A stretch of DNA of 24,163 nt. It comes from SAR202 cluster bacterium (GTDB taxonomy: Bacteria; Chloroflexota; Dehalococcoidia; UBA3495). Each line of letters begins with the position of its first letter. The stretch's first letter is position 1. The stretch lies in assembly GCA_009392775.1 (NCBI GenBank), contig VFFT01000088.1, positions 1-24,163 of the forward strand, in the 5' to 3' direction. Under the pieces are notes generated by a model. It was not told the DNA's origin and ran no database searches. It saw nothing but the letters and a program-made list of their open reading frames with translations. Both the position numbers and the translations under genes were made by a program. Of the stretch, positions 1 through 6,889 are shown piece after piece.

Positions 1-873
1 GTTATTGCGGGCGGCGTCGAGAGTATGAGCAATGCAGAATTTTATGTAAACGAATCTCGCTGGGGAGCACGATTTGGCTCAGTACAATTTCATGACCGAC
101 TGGAACGGGCACGTGTAACAATTGCACCTGAAGAACGCTTTGGACCCATACCCGGGGGTATGGTTGAAACTGCCGAAAATCTAGCAAAGAAATATGAGAT
201 ATCAAGAGAAGAGCAAGACGAGTACGCTATAAGAAGCCATCAAAGGGCATCAGAAGCCATGGAATCTGGCAAATTCGACAAAGAAATCGTATCAGTATCA
301 GTTCCTCAGAGAAGAGGTGACCCAATAGATTTCATAACTGACGAAAATCCTCGTCCTGGTACTAACATGGAAAGTCTTGCAAGGCTGCGCCCAGTTATGA
401 AAGATGGATCGGTAACCGCTGGAAATGCAAGCAGCCAGAACGATGCCGCATCAGTTTGCATGGTAGTAGCGGAAGATAAACTCGAGGAACTAGGCTTGGA
501 ACCCATGGGATACCTAAAGGGTTGGGCAGTAACCGGTTGCCACCCTGCATATATGGGCATCGGCCCAGTACCGTCAGTTAACAAACTAATGGATAAGCTT
601 GGCCTAACACTTGATGATATGGACCTAATTGAACTAAACGAGGCATTTGCTTCACAAGTGTTGGCCGTACTTAGAGAATGGAAACTACCCAACGAAGACA
701 TACTCAACGTGAATGGTTCCGGTATTTCACTAGGGCATCCTATAGCTGCGACCGGTGCAAGAATTCTAACTACTCTCCTTCATGAAATGGAAAGGAGGGA
801 CGTGCAATTCGGACTTGAGACAATGTGCGTCGGCGGTGGTCAGGGAGTAGCAGCTATATTTGAACGCGCCTAA
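1..873 (+). CDS. Thiolase family protein (acetyl-CoA acyltransferase type), 5' truncated by window edge
   Basis: Thiolase, which cleaves or condenses beta-ketoacyl-CoA using CoA, probably in cytoplasmic fatty-acid or side-chain beta-oxidation. The reading frame is open from base 1 (V-I-A-G-G-V-E-S-M-S), so the ATG at 25 is internal and the N-terminal part with the nucleophilic cysteine lies outside the window. Visible family motifs are GGVESMS at the left edge, NEAF near base 640, the histidine motif GHPIAATGAR (bases 733-762), and the C-terminal C-V-G-G-G-Q-G loop that carries the second catalytic cysteine. The histidine motif is preceded by NGSG instead of the usual NGGA. The GMC oxidoreductase gene follows 52 bases downstream on the same strand, so the two may be co-transcribed. 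The family is secure; the exact substrate (acetoacetyl-CoA or longer chains) cannot be told. Confidence 0.93.
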   Translation, partial: VIAGGVESMSNAEFYVNESRWGARFGSVQFHDRLERARVTIAPEERFGPIPGGMVETAENLAKKYEISREEQDEYAIRSHQRASEAMESGKFDKEIVSVSVPQRRGDPIDFITDENPRPGTNMESLARLRPVMKDGSVTAGNASSQNDAASVCMVVAEDKLEELGLEPMGYLKGWAVTGCHPAYMGIGPVPSVNKLMDKLGLTLDDMDLIELNEAFASQVLAVLREWKLPNEDILNVNGSGISLGHPIAATGARILTTLLHEMERRDVQFGLETMCVGGGQGVAAIFERA

Positions 874-925
874 TTACCCTTCGTTGGCTAATTTAGTAAT
901 CCGGAAGATCTAATCGGAGCAAACA

Positions 926-2521
926 ATGTCGATAAAATCAGATATAGCAGATGTATTAGTCATAGGAGCGGGCGCTTCAGGAGGTGCATTCTGCTGGAGC
1001 TTATCAGAGTCTGGAGCAAAGGTAGTATGCTTAGAACAAGGCGGATGGGTTCCACTAGATGCATTTCCAACTGACAAAGCTGAAAGTGCTATCAACTGGC
1101 AGACCGATTTCAACCCGAACCCAAATCTGCGGCAGTTGTCCGAAGACTACCCCGTAGACGAGACCGAGACACCCATTTCACCACTGATGTATAACGCGGT
1201 AGGGGGAAGCTTAATACACTGGGGATCTCATTTTCCAAGATTTCATCCTTCCGATTTTAAGGTTAAAACCCTTGACGGAGTAGCAGATGACTGGCCTATG
1301 ACCTATCAAGAACTGGAACCTTATTACGACCTTAATGACAATATGCATGGCGTCTCTGGTCTCAAGGGAGACCCCGCTTACCCTCCGAAACCAACTAGAC
1401 CTACCCCTCCGTTAGCATTAGGTCATTCAGGTGAGGTCCTTGCTCGTGGATTCAACAAATTAGGATGGCACTGGTGGCCATCTGATAATGCGATACCATC
1501 GGTAGAATACGATGGCAACAGTCCTGATCACGGCGGCTACTTAAGATCAATGACCAGTTCAGATATAGTTTATTGGCCAAAAGCCTTGAGAAGAGGCGTG
1601 CAACTAAAAACTTATTCTCGGGTGAGGGAGATTCTCGTTGACAAAAGCGGGAAAGCCTCAGGAGCCATCTACTACGATAAAAATGGCGATCTACAGATAC
1701 AAAAGGCCAGAGTGGTAGTTATGGCAGCCAACGGTGTAGGGACAAGTCGTATACTCCTTAATTCGAAATCAGGATTATTTCCAGAAGGATTGGCTAACAG
1801 TACAGGTCTAGTCGGGAAAAACCTGATGCACCACCCGTGCGGGATGGTTGTGGGGTTATTTGAAGAGTCTTTCGAATTTAAGGGAGGACCAAGAGGCAGT
1901 TCCATGTTAAGCCAGGAATTTTATGAAACTGACTCGAACCGTGATTTCGTCAGAGGATATGATCTGCAAGTTTTGGGTAGTGAACAAGCTCCATTAGCAT
2001 CCGCACTAGGAGGACTATTGGGATTACCCGTCGTTTGGGGACAAAATCACCATGACGAGTTCGCCGAAAGGTTCAGGCACACCATAGGTATCTCAATAAT
2101 GACGGAAGACTTGCCTGAAGAGCATAATCAAGTGCGCCTAGATCCAATACACACCGATAGTCACGGGATACCTGGGGCAAAGATCAATTACACTGTCAGT
2201 GACAATACACACCGTATGCTAGACCACGGTCTTGAGCGAGCGTCAGAAGTGCTTAAAGCTGCCGGGGCGACTAAGATTATGTCTGCCCATATTCGTCGGA
2301 ATTGTGGATGGCACTTACTCGGCACAGCTCGCATGGGAGATGATCCTGAAACGTCTGTAGTAGACCGCTGGGGAAGATCACATGATGTATCGAATTTATT
2401 CATTATTGACGGTAGTATATTTACAACTAGTGCGTGCATTAACCCGACCTCTACCATAGAGGCTCTCGCCTTACGAACAGCGGATTATCTAAAAGGTGAG
2501 GGAAGTGCTACTATCGGGTAA
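926..2521 (+). CDS. GMC family FAD-dependent oxidoreductase
   Basis: Glucose-methanol-choline family flavoprotein of 531 residues, a usual family length, that oxidises an alcohol or sugar hydroxyl with FAD. The FAD-binding Rossmann motif G-A-G-A-S-G-G is at residues 14-20, followed by an acidic beta-2 end (LEQGG). The C-terminal GMC domain has the catalytic pair: His463 within W-H-L-L-G-T-A-R-M-G and Asn506 in I-N-P-T-S-T. The second flavin contact L-F-I-I-D-G-S lies between them. There is no signal peptide, so it is probably cytoplasmic, and the layout is closer to gluconate or choline dehydrogenase-like members than to secreted oxidases. The start ATG is preceded by a purine-rich CGGAGC. 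It sits between a thiolase and an NHL protein and probably shares the thiolase transcript. The substrate is unknown. Confidence 0.93.
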   Translation: MSIKSDIADVLVIGAGASGGAFCWSLSESGAKVVCLEQGGWVPLDAFPTDKAESAINWQTDFNPNPNLRQLSEDYPVDETETPISPLMYNAVGGSLIHWGSHFPRFHPSDFKVKTLDGVADDWPMTYQELEPYYDLNDNMHGVSGLKGDPAYPPKPTRPTPPLALGHSGEVLARGFNKLGWHWWPSDNAIPSVEYDGNSPDHGGYLRSMTSSDIVYWPKALRRGVQLKTYSRVREILVDKSGKASGAIYYDKNGDLQIQKARVVVMAANGVGTSRILLNSKSGLFPEGLANSTGLVGKNLMHHPCGMVVGLFEESFEFKGGPRGSSMLSQEFYETDSNRDFVRGYDLQVLGSEQAPLASALGGLLGLPVVWGQNHHDEFAERFRHTIGISIMTEDLPEEHNQVRLDPIHTDSHGIPGAKINYTVSDNTHRMLDHGLERASEVLKAAGATKIMSAHIRRNCGWHLLGTARMGDDPETSVVDRWGRSHDVSNLFIIDGSIFTTSACINPTSTIEALALRTADYLKGEGSATIG

Positions 2522-2576
2522 CCCTAGAGTAGGCCTTATACTACGGGCAATAGAGAAAGGGTTAACATTAACTAAC

Positions 2577-2605
2577 TTGACACCCCAAATACGTTTACGT
2601 AGGAT
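2577..2605 (+). promoter_or_regulatory. Sigma70-like promoter upstream of the NHL-repeat gene
   Basis: A perfect -35 TTGACA (2577-2582) is followed 17 bases later by TAGGAT (2600-2605), which keeps the most conserved -10 positions (T, A and final T). Transcription would start near 2612, about 45 bases before the gene. This suggests the NHL gene has its own promoter rather than depending on read-through from the GMC gene. Confidence 0.6.
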
Positions 2606-2624
2606 TACCGGGATCACAAGTAAC

Positions 2625-2638
2625 GAGATTTCAATCTC
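2625..2638 (+). repeat. Short palindrome in the NHL gene leader
   Basis: GAGATT and AATCTC form a perfect 6-bp inverted repeat around a 2-base centre. It lies in the predicted 5' untranslated region, a few bases upstream of the ribosome binding site (AGAGG, 2645-2649). It could be an operator half-site pair rather than an RNA hairpin, because a 2-base loop is too tight. The function is unproven. Confidence 0.3.
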
Positions 2639-2656
2639 AATTAAAGAGGTATGAAC

Positions 2657-3607
2657 ATGGCAGATATTTATGGAGAGGGTAACTTTCAATATAGGTTCGT
2701 AGAAGACTGGATCAAATTGCCAGACGGTATGAAACTATTAGAATGCCCCGGAGTAGCAGTAGACGCGGAAGATCGAGTATTTATACTAACCCGTGGAGAA
2801 CACCCAATAATGGTGTTTGACAGAGACGGTAATTTTATACGGTCATTCGGTGAAGGGTTATTTAGCGACAATCGAACTCACGGACTGTACTACAGTCCTG
2901 CTGATGGAACATTATTAGCTGCCGACGACGGAATACATACCATACAAAAATTCACTCCTGACGGCGAGAAAGTCATGGAAATCGGCGAACGAAACCACCC
3001 TTCTCCTCGTTGGAGTGGCCAACCTTTTAACCGGCCAACTTCCGCAGCAATCAGACATAGTAATGGCGATATATACATCTCAGACGGGTACGGCAACTCA
3101 AAAATTCACGTTTACACTAGTGATGGCCAATATAAATTCTCATGGGGAGAACCAGGAATCGATGCAGGGCAATTTATCAGACCACATAACATAGTATTCG
3201 ACGACCAAGAACGAGTATATGTAGTAGACCGTGAATGCCACAGGATACAGATATTTGATCCGGAAGGAAACTTCCTTACAATGTGGAGCAATATACATAG
3301 GCCCGATTCGATGGTTCTATGGCAGGATCATGTATATATTGGGGAACTAAACGGTATGGGCGGAGTCGACGATGCGCCTGGCCTAGGGCACAGAGTAAGC
3401 ATATACGACCTCGATGGTAACCGTGTTTGCATGTTCGGTGACAAAGACGAGGGAGAGGGACCAGGTCAATTTATAGCACCTCACGGTATAGCAGTTGACT
3501 CTCATGGAGATATTTATGTAGCCGAAGTCTCCTTCACAATCAGAGGGTCTCATATGGACCCACCTAGAGAACTCCGTAGTTTCTCAAAATACGAACGAGT
3601 CTGGTAA
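2657..3607 (+). CDS. NHL-repeat beta-propeller protein
   Basis: Protein of 316 residues made almost wholly of NHL-type repeats, predicted to fold as a six-bladed beta-propeller related to SMP-30/gluconolactonase-like and peptidylglycine alpha-hydroxyglycine amidating lyase-like proteins. Blades are recognisable by the recurring pattern H/G-(I/L)-A-V-D-x-x-x-x-(I/V)-Y-(I/V)-x-D with F-D-x-(D/E)-G-N-F at the blade ends, spread over the whole length. There is no signal peptide or membrane segment. Two in-frame ATGs exist at 2651 and 2657; AGAGG (2645-2649) is 1 base from the first and 7 from the second, so the second is chosen. Members either bind ligands or act as lyases or lactonases, and the sequence does not decide which. 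It has its own promoter and a strong downstream hairpin, so it is probably a single-gene unit. Confidence 0.88.
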   Translation: MADIYGEGNFQYRFVEDWIKLPDGMKLLECPGVAVDAEDRVFILTRGEHPIMVFDRDGNFIRSFGEGLFSDNRTHGLYYSPADGTLLAADDGIHTIQKFTPDGEKVMEIGERNHPSPRWSGQPFNRPTSAAIRHSNGDIYISDGYGNSKIHVYTSDGQYKFSWGEPGIDAGQFIRPHNIVFDDQERVYVVDRECHRIQIFDPEGNFLTMWSNIHRPDSMVLWQDHVYIGELNGMGGVDDAPGLGHRVSIYDLDGNRVCMFGDKDEGEGPGQFIAPHGIAVDSHGDIYVAEVSFTIRGSHMDPPRELRSFSKYERVW

Positions 3608-3613
3608 TGGCTA

Positions 3614-3649
3614 AAGAGGCCGGTTTCAAAGAGACCAAACCGGCCTCTT
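3614..3649 (+). terminator. Strong hairpin terminator after the NHL gene
   Basis: A perfect 13-bp GC-rich stem (3614-3626 pairs with 3637-3649) encloses a 10-base loop. With one bulged A the stem extends by three more pairs (GCT/AGC). It starts a few bases after the NHL stop codon. The downstream strand has no clear T-run, so termination may be weaker than the stem suggests, or the hairpin may mainly protect the mRNA 3' end. Confidence 0.65.
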
Positions 3650-3671
3650 AGCTTAGAATTGTATTAGCATT

Positions 3672-4736
3672 ATGAGCGAATCTAACCAAGATACTACAAG
3701 CATTCATATAGCTGATCCCATCAACGGTTTTGAAATAGGCTACGAACTTGGGTGGACTGACGGCCTCCCGATTGTACCTCCAACCGATTACAAGGTTTCA
3801 GAATTTTTAGCCCACTCCAACCTAAATGGCGATGAGGTAGTCGGAGAAATACCTGAGCGTCGCCGAGAAATTACGTCCCGTAAAATCGCGGCGAACGCAG
3901 TGATGGCCGGTTGCCTGCCAGAATATTTTCCTGTAGTTCTAGCCGCTAGCAAGGCAATGCTTGAACCCAAGTTCAACCTTGTCGGCCCATCGTCAAGCCT
4001 AGGTGGTGCAGCGATACTCGTGATAGTAAATGGTCCTATAATAAATCAGATTGGGATAAATTCACGAGGAAATCTATTTGGACCAGGGAACAGGGCAAAT
4101 GCTACGATTGGAAGGTCTATACGCCTCGTCCTTATGAACGCCTGCGCAGCCGTACCAGGTCTGTTTGATCGAAGCGTCATCGGACATCCTGGAAAGTTTT
4201 CCTACTGTATCGGTGAGGCACATGCAGAAACACACTGGCCTGGATTACACGAAGAACGCGGTATATCCTCAGATTCTAGCGCCGTCACGGTATTTGCTGC
4301 TGAAGCTCCTAGGCAAGTCAGAGCAGTAGGAGATCCTGAAGCAATACTGTATTCAATAGCTGACGCAGCTTCATCACTAGGGACTTCCTTGTCTACTAGC
4401 GGGTCAGTCTCAGACAAATCAGTGGGTATAAGACAAGGAGAAATAGCTGTGACAATTGCTGGAGACAGCAGCTTATGGTCGCAATGGACTAAGCAACAGG
4501 TCAAAGAAACTCTGTATTCACAAATTAAGCGATCCGTTGCAGATCTGAAGAAAGCTAAAGTCTTCAAGGGAGACCTAGTAGAAGCAGACGAACGTACTTT
4601 TATTCCACTGCTAGAATCTCCCGATGACATTTTGTTACTTTTTGCTGGAGGGGAAGAGGCCAATTTCTCTTCGGTAATCCCCAGCTGGGGACCAAAGGTA
4701 GCATCAACGGCTGCTACGGTACAGATCGAGCTATAA
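3672..4736 (+). CDS. Conserved protein of unknown function, adjacent partner of the UGSC selenoprotein
   Basis: I do not recognise a characterised function. The 354-residue protein is soluble, without signal peptide or obvious membrane helices. It has well-ordered blocks typical of a conserved family: GWTDGLPIVPPT (about 28-39), a segment with AANAVMAGCLPEYFP (about 75-89), a glycine-rich LVIVNGPI, and GNLFGPGNRANATIGR (about 136-151). Two cysteines, in AGC-L-P-E-Y and N-A-C-A, fall inside these blocks. It is followed 39 bases later by the UGSC selenoprotein gene, so the two are likely co-expressed and may form one enzyme. The ATG has no Shine-Dalgarno sequence; a TAGAAT box at 3654-3659 could be a -10 element giving a nearly leaderless mRNA. 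The possible link to Sec-dependent reductases is inference. Confidence 0.8.
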   Translation: MSESNQDTTSIHIADPINGFEIGYELGWTDGLPIVPPTDYKVSEFLAHSNLNGDEVVGEIPERRREITSRKIAANAVMAGCLPEYFPVVLAASKAMLEPKFNLVGPSSSLGGAAILVIVNGPIINQIGINSRGNLFGPGNRANATIGRSIRLVLMNACAAVPGLFDRSVIGHPGKFSYCIGEAHAETHWPGLHEERGISSDSSAVTVFAAEAPRQVRAVGDPEAILYSIADAASSLGTSLSTSGSVSDKSVGIRQGEIAVTIAGDSSLWSQWTKQQVKETLYSQIKRSVADLKKAKVFKGDLVEADERTFIPLLESPDDILLLFAGGEEANFSSVIPSWGPKVASTAATVQIEL

Positions 4737-4775
4737 ATATATTTATCATCCTTACTATGGAGTGTCGAAACTATA

Positions 4776-5312
4776 ATGAACACCGTTAACTACACCCTCA
4801 TAAACCCGACAACAACTGCTAAGGTCCCTGATTTTAACGGAGCTCAAAGAATCCCAACCCTCGCTGGAACCACATTAGGTATCATTGACGATAGTAAACG
4901 CAACGCAGACGTTTTATTGGAAGAATTGGCAGAGGTATTGATCAATCGATACGAAATATCTAACGTAATTTGGCACAAAAAACCAAGTGCTTCGAGACCC
5001 GCTGACCCAAAAGAAATCAATAACCTGGCAGCAAAATGCGACTCAGCTATAATAGCCATTGGTGATTGAGGATCCTGTAGCGCGTGCAGTGTGCACGATG
5101 GTATTCATTTAGAAAAAGCAGGGATCCCTTCTGCCACAATTTGTACAGATAGGTTCATAGATACTGCTTCAGGAATGGCCAAAATGTGGGGTGCAGAAAA
5201 CTACCCTACCATATTCACTAAACACCCAATTGAAAACCTGACTAGAGATCAACTGCGTTTACGCATGGAAGAACTCGCGTCCGAGGTAGTGACTATACTC
5301 ACAGGAACCTAA
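4776..5312 (+). CDS. UGSC family selenoprotein; TGA at 5067-5069 read as selenocysteine
   Basis: Two open stretches in the same frame (4776-5066 and 5070-5312) are separated only by TGA at 5067-5069. Reading it as selenocysteine gives a 178-residue protein with Sec98 in the motif U-G-S-C-S-A-C, the signature of the UGSC selenoprotein family known from marine metagenomes. After the motif comes HLEKAGIP and A-T-I-C-T-D, a pattern also seen in the Sec subunit of glycine reductase. The N-terminal part contains L-G-I-I-D-D-S-K-R-N, and the segment before the Sec ends A-I-I-A-I-G-D. A compact hairpin at 5083-5097 fits a bacterial SECIS. The role is probably redox or reductive, acting with the 354-residue protein upstream. 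GGAG at 4759-4762 is 13 bases from the ATG, so the start is less certain. A nonsense mutation is the alternative but would not explain the intact motif. Confidence 0.87.
5067..5097 (+). promoter_or_regulatory. Candidate bacterial SECIS element (selenocysteine insertion)
   Basis: Directly after the in-frame TGA, CGTGCA (5083-5088) pairs perfectly with TGCACG (5092-5097) around a three-base loop GTG. The loop begins with G then U, as in known bacterial elements, and lies 20 bases from the TGA, inside the usual range for SelB-dependent hairpins. The lower stem is weak, with only isolated pairs. The hairpin is part of the coding sequence (residues after Sec98). Confidence 0.7.
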
Positions 5313-5494
5313 TTACCGCCATTAGACCTATTCATAAAATTTGGAACGGAATTAGTTATTGGATAACTGATATCACAGGTAATACAACTAAGACTCCCAG
5401 TAATGATATCGTCCTGAACCTCAGATATTACTGATAGGGTAAGCTGGCCCTTACAGTCAGGACAAGCCAATATATCCAGCATTCGCTTATTCAT
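5309..5494 (-). CDS. Trm112-like zinc-binding small protein
   Basis: Small protein of 61 residues of the Trm112/YcaR family. It starts MNKRMLDILACPDCKG, with the zinc-binding pairs Cys11/Cys14 (C-P-D-C) and Cys37/Cys40 (C-I-T-C), then the typical Y-P-I-T-N-S-V-P-N-F. Trm112 activates several methyltransferases by forming complexes with them in eukaryotes and archaea; the bacterial homologues are less well understood. It is encoded 17 bases downstream of the CopD-like gene on the same strand and probably shares its transcript. Its stop codon overlaps the 3' end of the convergent UGSC gene by 4 bases. The family call is firm; the role in this organism is inferred. Confidence 0.88.
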   Translation of the reverse strand: MNKRMLDILACPDCKGQLTLSVISEVQDDIITGSLSCITCDISYPITNSVPNFMNRSNGGN

Positions 5495-5511
5495 TATCTT
5501 TTAAAACCATT

Positions 5512-5997
5512 CTATTTATATTCTAAATTCGTCTCTATTAGCAACGTTAATAGGTCTGACAGTCCGAACACTATAACCCCCAATACCAACACTGCGTACG
5601 TACTCGTCAAGCTGCGCCTAACCTTTCCCAACAGGGTAACCGGCGTATCTATTTCCGAGTTAAAGTTTCTAGACTTCGCCAGCCATGCTAAATAGAACAT
5701 GTAACTAGCCAAGGAAACCTTTATTGCTAATATTATGACGTACATTAAACTAACTGATTGAGAAGTCAGACGACTAGCAGCCAAGATAACACCGGTAATA
5801 ATAAGGATAGTCACTGCAGTCTTAATGACATGCTGAAATTCCGCTGTCAAACTTCGATTCGCCTCAGTGAATCCGTTGAGCCTATCCGATACAGGTCTGA
5901 TAACAAACATGTAAAACATAGACCCTCCGACCCACGCTACTGCCCCCAATGCATGGCACCACCTCACCAGCAATAATATCCAATCCAACAAAGTCAC
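5512..5997 (-). CDS. CopD-like integral membrane protein
   Basis: Protein of 161 residues with four predicted transmembrane helices, at about 5-33, 57-75, 83-107 and 131-155. The first helix has H-A-L-G-A-V-A-W-V-G-G, with His15 conserved as in CopD/DUF-type membrane proteins associated with copper handling or cytochrome c oxidase assembly. The start is GTG at 5997, with GGTAAAGA just upstream. It precedes the Trm112-like gene and appears to be transcribed from a promoter at 6066-6094. Copper transport is possible but not shown; many CopD-fold proteins have no known function. Confidence 0.78.
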   Translation of the reverse strand: MTLLDWILLLVRWCHALGAVAWVGGSMFYMFVIRPVSDRLNGFTEANRSLTAEFQHVIKTAVTILIITGVILAASRLTSQSVSLMYVIILAIKVSLASYMFYLAWLAKSRNFNSEIDTPVTLLGKVRRSLTSTYAVLVLGVIVFGLSDLLTLLIETNLEYK

Positions 5998-6064
5998 TCT
6001 TTACCAACTCAGCAAGCAAATTTACTTCTTTCGGGGCAGTGAACCAATCCACTGTTAGAACAAG

Positions 6065-6070
6065 TATAAT
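6065..6070 (+). promoter_or_regulatory. Candidate -10 box for the SDR gene
   Basis: A perfect TATAAT at 6065-6070 lies about 65 bases upstream of the SDR start. No good -35 element is seen at 16-18 bases, so an activator may be needed, or the box may only be the complement of the divergent promoter. The gene's ribosome binding site, AGGAGG at 6125-6130, is excellent. Confidence 0.35.
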
Positions 6071-6094
6071 ACAAGAAATTATCATTACACCCAA
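6066..6094 (-). promoter_or_regulatory. Candidate promoter of the CopD-like/Trm112 unit
   Basis: On the minus strand TTGGGT (6094-6089) is followed after exactly 17 bases by TATTAT (6071-6066). Transcription would start near 6059, about 60 bases upstream of the GTG start. The box overlaps the TATAAT of the divergent SDR gene on the other strand. Confidence 0.45.
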
Positions 6095-6135
6095 ACATTA
6101 GACAGAGTAGGTCTCGGTGCAAATAGGAGGATACG

Positions 6136-6888
6136 ATGCGATTAGATAACAAAGTAGCCTTAATCACCGGAGGTGCCAGAGGGCAAGGTGCCGTAGAAGC
6201 AAGACTATTCGCTGCAGAAGGTGCTAACGTTGTCATATGCGACATACTGGACGAAGAAGGCAAGCGCATTGAGTCTGAAATAAATAACACTGGAGGCTCG
6301 TCTTTATTTGCGCACCTAGACGTGACCGATGAATCAGAATGGCAGCATGTTATAGAAACTACACTGAACTCATTCGGGCAGCTAGACATTCTAGTCAACA
6401 ACGCCGGAATATATAAATGGTCTCAAGTCGAGGAAACAACCTCGGAACTCTGGGACCAAACCATGGATATCAATGCAAAAGGGGTCTTTCTAGGTACCAA
6501 ACACGCAATAGCGCCGATGCGTAATTCCGGAGGCGGTTCTATCGTAAACATTTCGTCAGTTGCCGGACTCGTAGGCAGTGCAAATGCTGCAGCTTATTGC
6601 GCGTCAAAAGGAGCAGTAAGACTCCTAACCAAATCCACCGCCATACAATATGCCAAAGATGGGATTAGGGCAAACTCAGTACATCCAGGAATAATCGACA
6701 CTCCTATGACTACTCCTAATTTATTGGCGACGAAGGAAGCCAGAGACCGTTCGGCTTCTCGGCATCCGCTGGGTAGAGTAGGCACATCAGAAGACGTTGC
6801 CTATGGAGTATTATTTCTAGCCTCCGACGAATCCTCGTTTATGACAGGATCTGAACTAGTGATAGATGGGGGATTAACCGCCCAATAG
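6136..6888 (+). CDS. Short-chain dehydrogenase/reductase (SDR), NAD-type
   Basis: Classical SDR of 250 residues that oxidises or reduces an alcohol/ketone pair. The cofactor motif T-G-G-A-R-G-Q-G is at residues 11-18, Asp36 after the second strand favours NAD(H) over NADP(H), N-N-A-G is at 88-91, and Asn113, Ser141, Tyr154 and Lys158 form the catalytic set (Y-C-A-S-K). The C-terminal substrate loop is P-G-I-I-D-T-P-M and the end is I-D-G-G. It is like 3-alpha/20-beta-hydroxysteroid and 3-oxoacyl reductase-type family members. AGGAGG at 6125-6130 with 5-base spacing fixes the start. It is convergent with the GGT-family gene, with one base between the stops. The substrate is unknown. Confidence 0.94.
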   Translation: MRLDNKVALITGGARGQGAVEARLFAAEGANVVICDILDEEGKRIESEINNTGGSSLFAHLDVTDESEWQHVIETTLNSFGQLDILVNNAGIYKWSQVEETTSELWDQTMDINAKGVFLGTKHAIAPMRNSGGGSIVNISSVAGLVGSANAAAYCASKGAVRLLTKSTAIQYAKDGIRANSVHPGIIDTPMTTPNLLATKEARDRSASRHPLGRVGTSEDVAYGVLFLASDESSFMTGSELVIDGGLTAQ

Positions 6889-6889
6889 G

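Noticed and set aside
4202..4783. Minus-strand 193-codon frame opposite the UGSC partner gene.
   Set aside because: Serine- and threonine-rich shadow of a well-ordered conserved protein; no motif or start signal.
5067..5069. TGA inside the UGSC gene as a nonsense mutation (pseudogene) or sequencing error.
   Set aside because: The next codons complete the exact U-G-S-C-x-x-C motif, the frame is intact on both sides, and a SECIS-like hairpin follows; a random mutation would not produce this set.
5882..6094. Minus-strand 70-codon frame with a hydrophobic start (M-G-V-M-I-I-S-C-I-I-L) upstream of the CopD-like gene, possibly a small membrane protein or a frameshifted N terminus.
   Set aside because: It starts at TTG within the predicted promoter of the CopD-like gene, lacks a ribosome binding site and overlaps the CopD-like frame by 116 bases; the latter is complete without it.
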